A DNA stretch of 64,000 nt from assembly GCF_030812415.1 (NCBI RefSeq), contig NZ_JAUSST010000010.1:1-64000 (forward strand), written 5' to 3'. The DNA is from Paenibacillus harenae (GTDB taxonomy: Bacteria; Bacillota; Bacilli; Paenibacillales; Paenibacillaceae). Below the pieces are notes generated by a model that saw only the letters and a list, made by a program, of their open reading frames with translations, had not been told where the DNA came from and ran no database searches. Shown piece after piece: positions 54,126 through 63,622 of the stretch. Positions within the stretch are counted from its first letter, which is position 1; every line of letters begins with the position of its first letter. Position numbers and translations under genes: made by a program.

Positions 54126-55490
54126 ATGAAAAAATTTATCGCTCTAATCGCTATCCTCCTTTCCGCTGCGCTCCTCTCAAGCGGAAACAATGCCGTCGTG
54201 CATGGCGCGAAGACAACCATAATCACATCATTACCGCTCACCGGCATCATCGATATCGATGACAGAAGCTACGCCGACAACTTCTACGCACTGCAAAGCG
54301 ACGGTACCATTTGGATTGGAAATGGCACCAAACCGGCTATCAGGGGTCCTCAAATTCCGAGTGCTGTCAAAATATCCGGCAATCTTGTACTTACCTCTAC
54401 CGGCGAAGTATGGACATGGAGCAAAGCAAACTCAGTTCCTACTCGCGTTAAAAAGTTGTCCCAAATTAAGGACATTGACGACGGACCTGCATTTATGGCA
54501 CTCGACGATAAAGGGCAACTATTCGTTTGGGGCAGCGTCTGTTATTCCTCTCTCATTCGGCCTGACTTCGAAACTCCGGTATGCTCAAGTAGCGAACCTA
54601 GTGAAGCGCTTAAAGCGCAAGCGAGCATCCCAAAGTTCGCTATCAATGACGTGAAAGCCATTCGAGCATCCATTCAGAGCCTGATGGTGCTCATGAACGA
54701 CGGGGTGACGCTTCATACTTACGGAAATACCTATTTGATGGATATGGGAGTGGAAACCACCGTATCCAAAACGCCGATCATCGACTTTATCGGATTCGAT
54801 ACCGATGCGGCTGGTCACTCCGAGGTCCGAACCCTTCCCGATCAGCTTGTACCCGATCAATTCTCGAACCATCAGTTCCGTCAATTCAGCATGAGCTATG
54901 AAAACTTCTATTCCTTATATCTGGACAACGACGGTACGGTATGGGGATTGGGATCCGGTAATTCGGTAGAGCATATTCAACCACTTAAAGACATCGTTGA
55001 AGTGATCGCTGTGGCCTACAATAGCGGCACGGCTTTAGATAAGCATGGTGCGGTGTGGACATGGGGAAACCGGATCAATCTGCCATACGGCGGCACGACT
55101 GAAAAAGCTTTGACCACCGTCAACGCTAAAGCATCACTGAAACAACTGTCCCTCCGGATCAACGGCAAATTCATCGCATCCGATCCAGGCCCGATCCTAA
55201 CGAGAGGAACGACCTTCGTGCCTGTACGCTCTTTATTCGAATCCATCGGGGCGAAGATCGGCTATAACAATGATAACGTTACCGTCTCTTACGGCAAGCA
55301 GTTGCTAACCTTCAAGGTATACGACGCCAAAGCGACGTTGGATGGGAAGAGCATTGTAATGCCGGCCGCGCCGCTCTCCTACCAAGGGCGGACGTATGTG
55401 CCTCTCCGCTTCCTCGCGCAAGCGTTTGGCGCTAAGGTAGCATGGGACAATGCGATTGGCGGCGTCACCGTTCAGTTTCCTGCCAACTAA
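54126..55490 (+). CDS. Secreted RCC1-like repeat protein with copper-amine-oxidase-like C-terminal domain, copy 1
   Basis: This 454-residue protein starts at ATG 54126 with AAGGAG upstream and has a signal peptide ending near residue 27 (VVHGA). Residues 30-320 contain RCC1-like propeller strands (DGTIWIGNG, TGEVWTWS, KGQLFVWGS, DGTVWGLGSG and HGAVWTWGN). The C-terminal 110 residues are a copper-amine-oxidase-N1-like domain, with TTFVPVRSLFESIGA and RTYVPLRFLAQAFGA; in Bacilli this serves as a binding or wall-associated module. The next gene is its paralogue. The ligand is unknown. Confidence 0.87.
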   Translation: MKKFIALIAILLSAALLSSGNNAVVHGAKTTIITSLPLTGIIDIDDRSYADNFYALQSDGTIWIGNGTKPAIRGPQIPSAVKISGNLVLTSTGEVWTWSKANSVPTRVKKLSQIKDIDDGPAFMALDDKGQLFVWGSVCYSSLIRPDFETPVCSSSEPSEALKAQASIPKFAINDVKAIRASIQSLMVLMNDGVTLHTYGNTYLMDMGVETTVSKTPIIDFIGFDTDAAGHSEVRTLPDQLVPDQFSNHQFRQFSMSYENFYSLYLDNDGTVWGLGSGNSVEHIQPLKDIVEVIAVAYNSGTALDKHGAVWTWGNRINLPYGGTTEKALTTVNAKASLKQLSLRINGKFIASDPGPILTRGTTFVPVRSLFESIGAKIGYNNDNVTVSYGKQLLTFKVYDAKATLDGKSIVMPAAPLSYQGRTYVPLRFLAQAFGAKVAWDNAIGGVTVQFPAN

Positions 55491-55518
55491 ATCTATTGCT
55501 GATTAAAGGAGCGATTCA

Positions 55519-56910
55519 ATGAAACGATTTGTTAGTGCTCTGGCTTTCCTTCTAACATTAGCTTTGCTTCCTCTAGGCAATCCGACTGCCGAAGCTGGTG
55601 CAAAGACGACAATCATTCCTTCATTGCCTCTCACCGGCATCATCGATATCTACGATCAAAGCAACGCGGATCATTTTTACGCCTTGCACAGCGACGGTAC
55701 GATTTGGATTGGCAATGGCAGCAAGCCCGCCGTAAGAGGTCCACAGGTTCCAGGCGCTATCAAAATTTCCGGAAATCTCATACTAACTTCAAACGGCGAG
55801 GTCTGGACATGGGATAAATCAGGAGATATGCCTAAGCGAATTACCGAATTGTCCGGTATTCAAAGTATAAGCTCCAATGGCCTCACTCCATCTATTAATA
55901 TGGCGATGAACGACAAAGGACAGGTATATGTATGGGGTGAAACTTGCTTAACTTCACTCATAAGACCCGACTTCCATGGTAGAGGAGGGCTATGTTTATC
56001 CGTCTACCACGACAGACCGACTCCAGCCGATGATGAGCAAGCGCGCATACCTAAGCTCGCCATTGAGGGAGCGAAAGATATTCGAGCATCCCTGCAATAT
56101 ATATTGATTCTAATGGCAGACGGCAAAACGATTAAGGTTTACGGAAATACCGAAAGTCAGACTTACGCCATGTTCGAACATGTTTCCGATGAGCCGATCG
56201 TCGACTTTGCCGGTTATGATAAGGATTACGCCGGTCACTCGACCCTTACTACGCTTCCAGATGGGAACCATATTCGTTCGAGCCAGTATGTTCAAGTAAG
56301 CCAAGGTTATGGAGGCAGCTACAAGCTGCTTTTGCATAAAGACGGTACCGTATGGGGAAACACGATTTGGCAAGCCGATCCTATACGACGCATTACACCG
56401 CTCAAGGACATCGCCGAAGTCGCGGCAGTAGCTCTGAATAGCGGTACGGCCTTAGATAAATACGGCAAAGTATGGACGTGGGGCGATCGAAACAACATTC
56501 CGTATCAAGAGACGGAGGAGAAGGTGTTCGCCAAAGTTAACGCGAAGTCGGCACAGAAGCAAATCTCCCTCCGGATCAACGGCAAGTTCATCGCGTCCGA
56601 TCCAGGCCCGATCCAAATGAAAGGTACGACCTTCGTGCCGCTTCGTTCTTCGTTCGAATCGATCGGGGCACAAATAAGCTACAACAACGGCAATGTTACC
56701 CTCTCTTACCAAAAGCAACAGCTTGCTTTCAAGGTGTACGACACCAAAGCGACGCTCGATGGCAAGAGCATTCAGATGCCAGCCGCCCCCCTCTCCTACC
56801 ATGGCCGGACGTACGTGCCTCTCCGCTTCCTCGCGCAAGCTTTCGGGGCGAAGGTGCTGTGGAATAACAACATCGACGGGGTCGATATTCAATTCCCTTC
56901 CGTGAACTAA
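55519..56910 (+). CDS. Secreted RCC1-like repeat protein with copper-amine-oxidase-like C-terminal domain, copy 2
   Basis: This 463-residue paralogue of the preceding gene starts 28 bases downstream, with AAAGGAG before the ATG and a signal peptide ending near residue 27. The layout is the same: propeller repeats (DGTIWIGNG, NGEVWTWDK, KGQVYVWGE, DGTVWGNT and YGKVWTWGD), then the copper-amine-oxidase-like domain with TTFVPLRSSFESIGA. The C-terminal domain and the first 80 residues are the best conserved between copies; the middle differs. It is probably a recent tandem duplication transcribed with copy 1. Confidence 0.87.
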   Translation: MKRFVSALAFLLTLALLPLGNPTAEAGAKTTIIPSLPLTGIIDIYDQSNADHFYALHSDGTIWIGNGSKPAVRGPQVPGAIKISGNLILTSNGEVWTWDKSGDMPKRITELSGIQSISSNGLTPSINMAMNDKGQVYVWGETCLTSLIRPDFHGRGGLCLSVYHDRPTPADDEQARIPKLAIEGAKDIRASLQYILILMADGKTIKVYGNTESQTYAMFEHVSDEPIVDFAGYDKDYAGHSTLTTLPDGNHIRSSQYVQVSQGYGGSYKLLLHKDGTVWGNTIWQADPIRRITPLKDIAEVAAVALNSGTALDKYGKVWTWGDRNNIPYQETEEKVFAKVNAKSAQKQISLRINGKFIASDPGPIQMKGTTFVPLRSSFESIGAQISYNNGNVTLSYQKQQLAFKVYDTKATLDGKSIQMPAAPLSYHGRTYVPLRFLAQAFGAKVLWNNNIDGVDIQFPSVN

Positions 56911-56924
56911 TCTACGCAAAGGCA

Positions 56925-56965
56925 CGGCTGCAACCATTCCTCTTGAATCGGAGTGGATGCAGCCG
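56925..56965. terminator. Bidirectional terminator between converging genes
   Basis: CGGCTGCA and TGCAGCCG close an imperfect stem that continues with CCATTCC/GGAGTGG. It lies between the plus-strand paralogue pair and the minus-strand kinase gene, with short T-rich flanks on both sides. Confidence 0.7.
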
Positions 56966-56979
56966 CGGCTTATTTGTTA

Positions 56980-59205
56980 TTATGTCAGCTTAAGAACGAC
57001 GATAACTTTGAACAAATCCCCGTCCGTCTCGATATCAAGACGGCCTTCATGGAGATCCACAATCGATTTGGCGATGGCTAGCCCAAGACCGGAGCCCTCC
57101 GTATGCCGAGATGTATCGCCGCGTTTGAACCGTTCAAGCAGCTCCTCGCCGTTTTCGCTATATTCGTATTTCGATACATTTTTGAACGTGATATGGACCT
57201 GATGATGATCTTCAATTCGTATCGTAATATAAGCCCGTGAGTGTTCCAACGAATACTTCACCATATTGCCTATTAAGTTATCGAACACGCGCCATAGCTT
57301 CTGTCCGTCCACGCTCGCATATACCGGCGTCTCAGGAGTCGATACGCGGAATTGTACCGTTGAACCTTCAATCGCATCGTCATATTCGGCGAGCGCCTGT
57401 TGCAGCAGTTGGACAAGGTCTGCCTTCGCAAGCGACAATTCGACATTGCCGCTTGCCATTTTCGACACCTCGAACAGATCGTCGATCAGCACTTTAAGCC
57501 GCTTTGATTTTTTGTCAATGATATCGATATAGGCCAATCTCTCTTCGGTCGATACGTCCTCTGCTTTCAGTAAACCTGTGTACGTAATAATCGATGTAAG
57601 CGGCGTCCGCAGGTCGTGGCTAACGTTCGTTATGAGCTCTGTCTTCAGCCGCTCGCTCCGAGCCTGCTCATTCTGCAGCGTCCGAACGCCGCGCTTCAAT
57701 ACGTTAAGGTTAGCGGCGAGCCCGGTCAGCGCAGACTTGCCTGTCACTGCAAGCTCTTGCCCCGCGCTTCCGGCGGCCAATTCATTCGCAGCTTTGGCGA
57801 TTCGATTGAAATACGCGACTTTGTTAACGAGCAGCAGAACGATGGGAAGGCCTATAACGACAAAAACGATGATATAGATCGTCGTGGATAACGGCTCTAA
57901 TTCATACAACGTAAGGCTGCCCGCTGCGCCAAGGGCAAAAACAACCAGCAACAGAGTGACAAGCCGCGTGCCTGTGCTCTTAATAAGAAAGGCATCACTC
58001 AAACTGCTAATGGCATGAACGAAGTACGCCTTAATGCGTCTCCCCGCCTTAATCGATAACCCTTGTCGCCATTCTCGCTTGAAGTTCTCCCAATTAAGCC
58101 TCTCCGCGGCCAGCAACTGCCCTTGCACAACCGTAACGGACCAGCAAGCGGCAGCGATAACCGTTATGATCAACTGCTTCATCCCGTAGCTCCAGGGCCG
58201 GTCGAATACAGCATGGAATTGGTACGAGACAGAAAGCATCAGACCTACGGAGCTGAGGCCTGTTGCCAAGAGCAACAGCCCTTTGACATCAATAGGCAGC
58301 TTGTTGTAATAAAGCGTCCAGTTTCCTTGCTCTACTGGCAAAGCTCTAACTTTTTTGTACCGGTAGAAGCATACGAGGAGCGCGGCAATGCTAGCCATTG
58401 CATAGACTAACCATACAATCTGCTCCTGCCTATACCGATCAGCTTTGAGAACGACGGGACTGGTATTTGACACTGCGATAAGCCCATCATAAGGATCCAA
58501 AGATGGATTGATAAGGTCATGGCCCTGAATCCAGTAATGAACGGAATGGTCGGCAGGTATCGTATAGCTGGCCGTGAACACCTTGTTTTCAGCGTTCATC
58601 TCGCGGCTGGCCGATCGCTCTTGCAATACGCCAAGGCTCGTAAAGACTTTGCCGTTCACACTGTTCTTAAAGTAATATTCGAACTGCTTCTTGTAGTTGA
58701 GATATTCGCCTCGGTAATTTTCCCGCTCCTCGTAATAGCCTTCGATTCTTTGCACCTTGTTCTCCATAATCAAGGTTTTGGCATACTCTTCGTCTTTGAA
58801 CACCTTGGTCGTTTCCTCTATCCGTTGATCCCGCTCCGCCGTGTAGAATTCCATAGCTTCCTGGTTGTCGGCAGCTACCGCCTCTTCTATACGTTGCTCG
58901 TATTCGAACTTAAGATTAGCCATCGTATCGGTCAACGTACCAAGTCCGTTGCGATACTCATTGATCTCATCCTCACTTACCGCAATAGAAGCCTTCGCAT
59001 CTTCCGGCGAGATCGCATTCAACTCGAAAAGGTTCAAATAATTCGCGAATTGCTCTAACTGGACTCGGAACTCGGGCGTGTGGTAGTAATCGCGATGCAA
59101 ATAATTGCTGCCCATGGCGATCATCGTCACCGGTCCGCTTAGGCCGAAAACGAACAATAGCGCGAAGACAAATACGATTAGTCTATTTCTCCATCTTGTA
59201 TCCAA
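56980..59205 (-). CDS. Membrane sensor histidine kinase (VanS/EnvZ type)
   Basis: This 741-residue kinase has an N-terminal membrane segment, a large external sensor region (about 30-255, helical and charged), then several membrane segments (about 260-450). The HisKA domain has NVSHDLRTPLTSI with phospho-His530. The ATPase domain has NLIGNMVKY (near 643) and GSGLGLAIAKSI. The start is TTG 59205, overlapping the response regulator gene by 23 bases. It phosphorylates the OmpR-type regulator encoded upstream. The signal is unknown. Confidence 0.9.
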   Translation of the reverse strand: MDTRWRNRLIVFVFALLFVFGLSGPVTMIAMGSNYLHRDYYHTPEFRVQLEQFANYLNLFELNAISPEDAKASIAVSEDEINEYRNGLGTLTDTMANLKFEYEQRIEEAVAADNQEAMEFYTAERDQRIEETTKVFKDEEYAKTLIMENKVQRIEGYYEERENYRGEYLNYKKQFEYYFKNSVNGKVFTSLGVLQERSASREMNAENKVFTASYTIPADHSVHYWIQGHDLINPSLDPYDGLIAVSNTSPVVLKADRYRQEQIVWLVYAMASIAALLVCFYRYKKVRALPVEQGNWTLYYNKLPIDVKGLLLLATGLSSVGLMLSVSYQFHAVFDRPWSYGMKQLIITVIAAACWSVTVVQGQLLAAERLNWENFKREWRQGLSIKAGRRIKAYFVHAISSLSDAFLIKSTGTRLVTLLLVVFALGAAGSLTLYELEPLSTTIYIIVFVVIGLPIVLLLVNKVAYFNRIAKAANELAAGSAGQELAVTGKSALTGLAANLNVLKRGVRTLQNEQARSERLKTELITNVSHDLRTPLTSIITYTGLLKAEDVSTEERLAYIDIIDKKSKRLKVLIDDLFEVSKMASGNVELSLAKADLVQLLQQALAEYDDAIEGSTVQFRVSTPETPVYASVDGQKLWRVFDNLIGNMVKYSLEHSRAYITIRIEDHHQVHITFKNVSKYEYSENGEELLERFKRGDTSRHTEGSGLGLAIAKSIVDLHEGRLDIETDGDLFKVIVVLKLT

Positions 59206-59875
59206 TTCCCCACACCACCTTCAAATATCTCGGATTTTTGGGATCGATCTCGATCTTTTCGCGGATTTTGCGTATATGGACGGCAACGGTATTTTCAGCG
59301 TTGTAGCCCTGCTCTTTCCATACACGCTCGTATATTTCGTTAATGGAGAACACCCGCCCGGCATTCGTCATTAGCAGGTCCACAATCTTATATTCAATGG
59401 GCGTAAGCTTGACCGGCTCTCCATTGACCGTCACTTCCTTAGCCGACTTGTCCAGGCCAAGCCCGTTCAAGTCTATCGCTTTACGCAGGCCCTCGTAAGA
59501 ACCTAAATTCACATACCTTCGCAACAGCGACTTTACGCGGGCTACAAGCTCCATCGGATTAAACGGCTTTGTGACGTAGTCGTCCGCCCCGACGTGAAGA
59601 CCAAGTATTTTGTCGACGTCCTCGCTCTTGGCGCTTAAGATGAGAATCGGAATGTTCTTTTTCTCGCGAATTTTGTATGTAGCGGCTATACCGTCAAGCC
59701 TGGGCATCATCACATCCAGAATGATGAGATGGATGGGCTGGCTATTAACGATGTCCAGCGCTTCCAATCCGTCCTTTGCCTTCAGCACCGCCACGCCTTC
59801 GTTCTTCAAATATATTTCGATCGCATCGCGTATTTCCTGATCATCGTCCACGACTAACACAACGTACTGTTCCAT
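59183..59875 (-). CDS. OmpR/PhoB-family response regulator
   Basis: This 230-residue regulator starts at ATG 59875 (GGGGG five bases upstream). The receiver domain (residues 4-118) has the acidic pocket VVDDDQ, phospho-Asp54 in LDVMMPRLDG and Lys in TKPFNPMEL. The C-terminal winged helix (about 130-228) includes PVKLTPIEYKIVDLL and NTVAVHIRKIREKIE. It forms a two-component system with the overlapping kinase gene. Its target genes are unknown; the neighbouring paralogue pair is a candidate only by position. Confidence 0.94.
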   Translation of the reverse strand: MEQYVVLVVDDDQEIRDAIEIYLKNEGVAVLKAKDGLEALDIVNSQPIHLIILDVMMPRLDGIAATYKIREKKNIPILILSAKSEDVDKILGLHVGADDYVTKPFNPMELVARVKSLLRRYVNLGSYEGLRKAIDLNGLGLDKSAKEVTVNGEPVKLTPIEYKIVDLLMTNAGRVFSINEIYERVWKEQGYNAENTVAVHIRKIREKIEIDPKNPRYLKVVWGIGYKMEK

Positions 59876-60010
59876 GCTTTCCCCCGCTTTCACCGCAGCT
59901 ATTCCTTTTCCCATATTTTAATAGTAAACGACAATTCTTAATATCCTTTCACGATAATTATGAAGAACTTCTTAATTTATCGGCGATGTCCCCTTGACCA
60001 TGCGAAGCAT

Positions 60011-60041
60011 AAAAAAACCGCCTCAATAGGAGACGGTTTTC
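60011..60041 (-). terminator. Terminator overlapping the end of the small sigma-like gene
   Basis: On the minus strand AAACCGTCTC and GAGGCGGTTT form a stem around CTATT, followed by TTTTATG. The stop codon of the 94-residue gene lies inside this hairpin. Confidence 0.88.
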
Positions 60042-60307
60042 TTCTCTTTCGCTTTGCCGGGAGCGGAGGCCGCACCGGCTAATGCGAGCGAAGCATGCAC
60101 GGTCAGTCTTTTGACACTTGTTCGCAGTTCTTCCGTCGGCTCCTTCAGCAGAAGGCAACCCCGGCTTAACTCGATTAACGCCGTTTTCGCCGCTTCTTCC
60201 GCAAGCCGTTGATTTTGCAATATATAATAAGCAATTTGATAGGCGTACAGCTCCTGCTCTCTTAACAGGTCAATCTTCTGACGGACCGCAATCGCCAATT
60301 TCTTCAC
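60023..60307 (-). CDS. Small hypothetical protein resembling sigma-factor region 2
   Basis: This 94-residue helical protein starts at GTG 60307 with a GAGGA close upstream. Its residues 18-55 (ELYAYQIAYYILQNQRLAEE, then AAKTALIELSR) resemble the region 2 helices of ECF sigma factors, but region 4 is absent. The C-terminus is Ala/Lys-rich. It has its own terminator, which supports expression. It may be a sigma remnant, an anti-factor or an unrelated helical protein; I cannot assign a function. Confidence 0.65.
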   Translation of the reverse strand: MKKLAIAVRQKIDLLREQELYAYQIAYYILQNQRLAEEAAKTALIELSRGCLLLKEPTEELRTSVKRLTVHASLALAGAASAPGKAKEKKTVSY

Positions 60308-60416
60308 ACATCCTCGCCTTGCCGTGTCGGCACTTCAGCTTTCTCACCCTTTCGTTATTGTAAATGGAAAATCTTAATTTTTCTTAAACATTTTGTTTAA
60401 GATCTCCTTAATAAAG

Positions 60417-60458
60417 CAAAAAGACGCCAATCGAATGACTCGTTTCGATGGACGCCTT
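60417..60458 (-). terminator. Terminator after the YesN-like regulator gene
   Basis: On the minus strand AAGGCGTCC-ATCGAA and TTCGAT-TGGCGTCTT form a long imperfect stem (one mismatch, some G-U pairs), followed by TTTGC. It lies 17 bases beyond the regulator stop. Confidence 0.75.
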
Positions 60459-60474
60459 CATCTATTGGAACTCG

Positions 60475-61656
60475 CTATTCCGTCTGCGCCGCATGTTCGC
60501 CTTTCTGCCTGAACTCCGATGGCGTCTCCCCGTATTTCTTGCGGAATAGCTGGGAGAAGTGACGAATGTCCTGATAACCGATGCGCTCCGCCACGTCGGC
60601 CAGCTTCAGCTTGGGATTAAGCAGCATCTGCTTCGCTTGCTCCATGCGCAATCCGATCACGTATTCCTTGAAACCGAGACCCGTCTTCTGCTTGAACAGC
60701 TGGCTGAAGTACACGGGATTGAGATAGACGATGGAGGCTACCTTCTCCAGCGACAGATCGGCATGGTAATGAGTGCGAATATATTGCTGAGCTACCTCGA
60801 TGGCTTGATCGCCCCCGCTGGCATAATGCTCGTATACCTGCGTCGAGGAAGCCTGCCTCATCCGATGCACCTCGGCCGGAATCGCGTTCACATCCGCGAT
60901 TAATTCCGTATGCATGATCTGGAACGGAACTCTTAAGTACTTGATCAGATGCGAGCGCAAGTCTTCAAGCAGGGCGGCAAGCGATTGCCCCTCTCTGAGC
61001 GTAATAAGCCCAAGCAAGCTTTTGTTGTCATGAATGGTAACGAAACCCGTACCATGGCGGCCAATCAGCTCGCCAAGCACGTTCTCGATAATGAAATGCT
61101 CTAGATGGACAACCTTCTCGCTATCCATCTTCACCATAATGAGATGGAAGCGAGGATGGCTCTCCATGAACGGGCCTACATCGATCCGTCCAATATCGAG
61201 CCCCGATGCCCAGCGCTGGAATACGGCCTCGCGCAAATATTTACGGTTCGCCTTCAGAAGCTCGGCCTCTTGGGATAGTTCCTGCTCGCGCGTAATTTCC
61301 TCGCCCAGCTTCTCGATCATCTCGATCACGATTTCTTTGCCGATCGGCTTGAGCAAATAGTTCTTAGCGCCGAGCTGGACCGCTTCCTGCGCATAAGCGA
61401 ATTCCGAATGGGCCGAGATGACGACCCACTTCATATGCGAATAACTGTCCGCCGTCAGCTTCATCAGCTCCAGCCCCGACATGCCCGGCATCAAAATATC
61501 GGTCAGCACAATATCGATCCGGTCGCTGCGCAGCCGCATTACCGCTTCTTCCGGATTGCTTGCCAGAAATATGCGGTAGTCGGAAAAATGGTTCTCAAGC
61601 GTCCGCTTGATCCCCTCCCGTATTACCTTCTCATCGTCAACGATTAGTATGTTCAT
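60475..61656 (-). CDS. AraC-type response regulator (YesN family)
   Basis: This 393-residue regulator has an N-terminal receiver domain (residues 1-120, phospho-Asp53 in LTDILMPGMSG and Lys in LLKPIGKE). A middle region and a C-terminal AraC double helix-turn-helix (about 285-385) follow, with DLSLEKVASIVYLNPVYFSQ and LADVAERIGYQDIRHFSQLF. Such regulators control sugar uptake operons together with YesM-type kinases. The ATG at 61656 has AGGAGGA upstream. It overlaps the kinase gene by 20 bases. Confidence 0.94.
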   Translation of the reverse strand: MNILIVDDEKVIREGIKRTLENHFSDYRIFLASNPEEAVMRLRSDRIDIVLTDILMPGMSGLELMKLTADSYSHMKWVVISAHSEFAYAQEAVQLGAKNYLLKPIGKEIVIEMIEKLGEEITREQELSQEAELLKANRKYLREAVFQRWASGLDIGRIDVGPFMESHPRFHLIMVKMDSEKVVHLEHFIIENVLGELIGRHGTGFVTIHDNKSLLGLITLREGQSLAALLEDLRSHLIKYLRVPFQIMHTELIADVNAIPAEVHRMRQASSTQVYEHYASGGDQAIEVAQQYIRTHYHADLSLEKVASIVYLNPVYFSQLFKQKTGLGFKEYVIGLRMEQAKQMLLNPKLKLADVAERIGYQDIRHFSQLFRKKYGETPSEFRQKGEHAAQTE

Positions 61657-63511
61657 GTATGCATCCTCCTTCCTGAAAGACCGGAAGCGGCATGACGATT
61701 ACGACCGTCGTCCCTTCCCCCTGTACGCTCTCGATGCGCAATCCGTAACTCTCGCCAAACATAATGACGAGTCTATGATGGACGTTCGGCAGTCCGATTC
61801 CTCGTCTTGCCGGTGCCGTTCCCGGTTCACTCTGCGCGTTTCTTCCGAACACCGGCTCTTTAATTAACCGTCTTATATGTTCAAGCGTCTCCTCGCTCAT
61901 TCCTATTCCGTTGTCGGCTACGACGATGCGCAGCTCTCTCGCCTCCTCGTCCGCCTCCGCGTATACCCGCAGAATGCCCGGACGATCCAAATCCATCGGT
62001 TCAAGACCGCTCTTCACCGCATTCTCGATAATCGGCTGCAGCGTCATCTTCGGCATCGGCGCGTCGAGCCACCGATCCTCGACATCGATCCCCGTCGTCA
62101 CTCTACCCTCGAGCCGATTCTCGATAATCGTCATATAATGACGCATCTGGTCAAGCTCCTGCCGAAGCGTCGTCTTCGACGCTTCCTCCCAGTGGCTGCT
62201 GTAGCGGAACATCTGGGACAGAGACAGGATAACGCGTCCCAGACGGTCGTTCTCCCGTTCATCCAACATCCAATAAATCATATCCAGCGTGTTATATAGA
62301 AAATGCGGATTCACCTGCGATTGCAGCGCCTGCAGCTCCGCATTCTTCTCGCTAATGGACGAAAGCGTAATACGGTCGATCAATTCGTCCATTCGCAGCA
62401 CCATCCGATTAAAGGACGATACGAGACTGTTAATCTCCTCGTACGAATTGACGTTGACCGCGCCGCGGAAATTACCCATCTCCACCTGCTTCATCTCGCG
62501 AATGAGCAGCTTGAGCGGCTTTGCGATATTGCGCGAGATCAGGCTTGCCAGCACGGTGGAAAGCACGATGACGGCGGCAATGACGATCAGCAAATATAGC
62601 CTAGTCTGCGCAAGCTCCGCGCTAATATCCGCCTTCGGAGTCAGTCCGAATACGGTCCAGTTAGCCATCGCCGCATTCGCCGATACAATAAGCTGATCGG
62701 TCCGATTGTCGACGATAATCTCGTTTCCGCTCGGCCTAGGAAGCCCTTCAAAGGACGGATACTCCTTCTCCATATTGTGGGCTGTGGGAATGCCGGGATC
62801 GGTCGTCGCAATGACGCGATTATCGGGATCCACGATATAGACTCTACTGTTCGGACTGATCGTGACGTTCGACAAGGCCGACAGAATCGGCTTCGGGTCG
62901 GTCTCGATCAGAACGACGCCAATCGGCTTGTAATTGTTGAAATCGTAAAGCTGGCGTCCGAATACAAATACGGTATCCTGCTGCAAAATACTGTTGATTA
63001 AAGATCCTTCCGACAGCCCTAGCCATACCATCCTCCCGTTCGATTCGACGAGCTTCCGGTACCATTCGGCCGAGCTGTAGTTGCGATCGACGATGCCGGC
63101 AAAGCGCCGCTCATAGCTGTATACCTTGCCTCTTGTCGATATAATATGAATGCCGATAATATCATCCCGCGAGTAATACGTTGCTCCGAGAAGGTTCGTA
63201 ATCGCCCGCTCGCTTATGAAGCCGACCTCTCCATCAACCTCTTCGCGATCCTTCTCCATCACAAGCCGCAGCAGCTCGGAGTTGCTGCTCAGCGACTTCG
63301 TGACACTATCGTAGCCCTCCAGCAGCAGATCGAAGAGCCCCGCCGTCTGGGAAATGTTTTTTTCGGCGAGGTCGCTGATTTTGGAATGTATGATTTGAGT
63401 TGTCTTCTGATAATAGAGCACGCACACGAGAATGAGGAGCGTCATCGTCGAAATCAGAAATAACAGAAACAGCCGGCTTCGAATCGAATGCCGGTTCCAC
63501 CTTCGCAACAC
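61637..63511 (-). CDS. YesM-type sensor histidine kinase
   Basis: This 624-residue kinase has two membrane segments (about 13-36 and 305-328) flanking an external Cache-type sensor domain, then a HAMP linker (about 330-380). The histidine kinase domain of the LytS/YesM type has QSQVNPHFLYNTLD with the phospho-His near residue 400. The ATPase part has DNGIGMSEETL and RRGIGLPNVHHRL. The start is GTG 63511 with GGGGGAG upstream. It probably senses an extracellular sugar or a binding protein and signals to the overlapping AraC-type regulator. A sugar permease gene lies directly upstream. Confidence 0.94.
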   Translation of the reverse strand: MLRRWNRHSIRSRLFLLFLISTMTLLILVCVLYYQKTTQIIHSKISDLAEKNISQTAGLFDLLLEGYDSVTKSLSSNSELLRLVMEKDREEVDGEVGFISERAITNLLGATYYSRDDIIGIHIISTRGKVYSYERRFAGIVDRNYSSAEWYRKLVESNGRMVWLGLSEGSLINSILQQDTVFVFGRQLYDFNNYKPIGVVLIETDPKPILSALSNVTISPNSRVYIVDPDNRVIATTDPGIPTAHNMEKEYPSFEGLPRPSGNEIIVDNRTDQLIVSANAAMANWTVFGLTPKADISAELAQTRLYLLIVIAAVIVLSTVLASLISRNIAKPLKLLIREMKQVEMGNFRGAVNVNSYEEINSLVSSFNRMVLRMDELIDRITLSSISEKNAELQALQSQVNPHFLYNTLDMIYWMLDERENDRLGRVILSLSQMFRYSSHWEEASKTTLRQELDQMRHYMTIIENRLEGRVTTGIDVEDRWLDAPMPKMTLQPIIENAVKSGLEPMDLDRPGILRVYAEADEEARELRIVVADNGIGMSEETLEHIRRLIKEPVFGRNAQSEPGTAPARRGIGLPNVHHRLVIMFGESYGLRIESVQGEGTTVVIVMPLPVFQEGGCIHEHTNR

Positions 63512-63622
63512 GTCCGCTCCCCCTTCACCCTAATTTATGTCCACCGTATTGTAGCACAAAAGCCGCACAGCTTGTGCAGCTTAGGCGCCTGTTCGTAAAC
63601 GGCAAAAAAACGGCAAAGGGAA

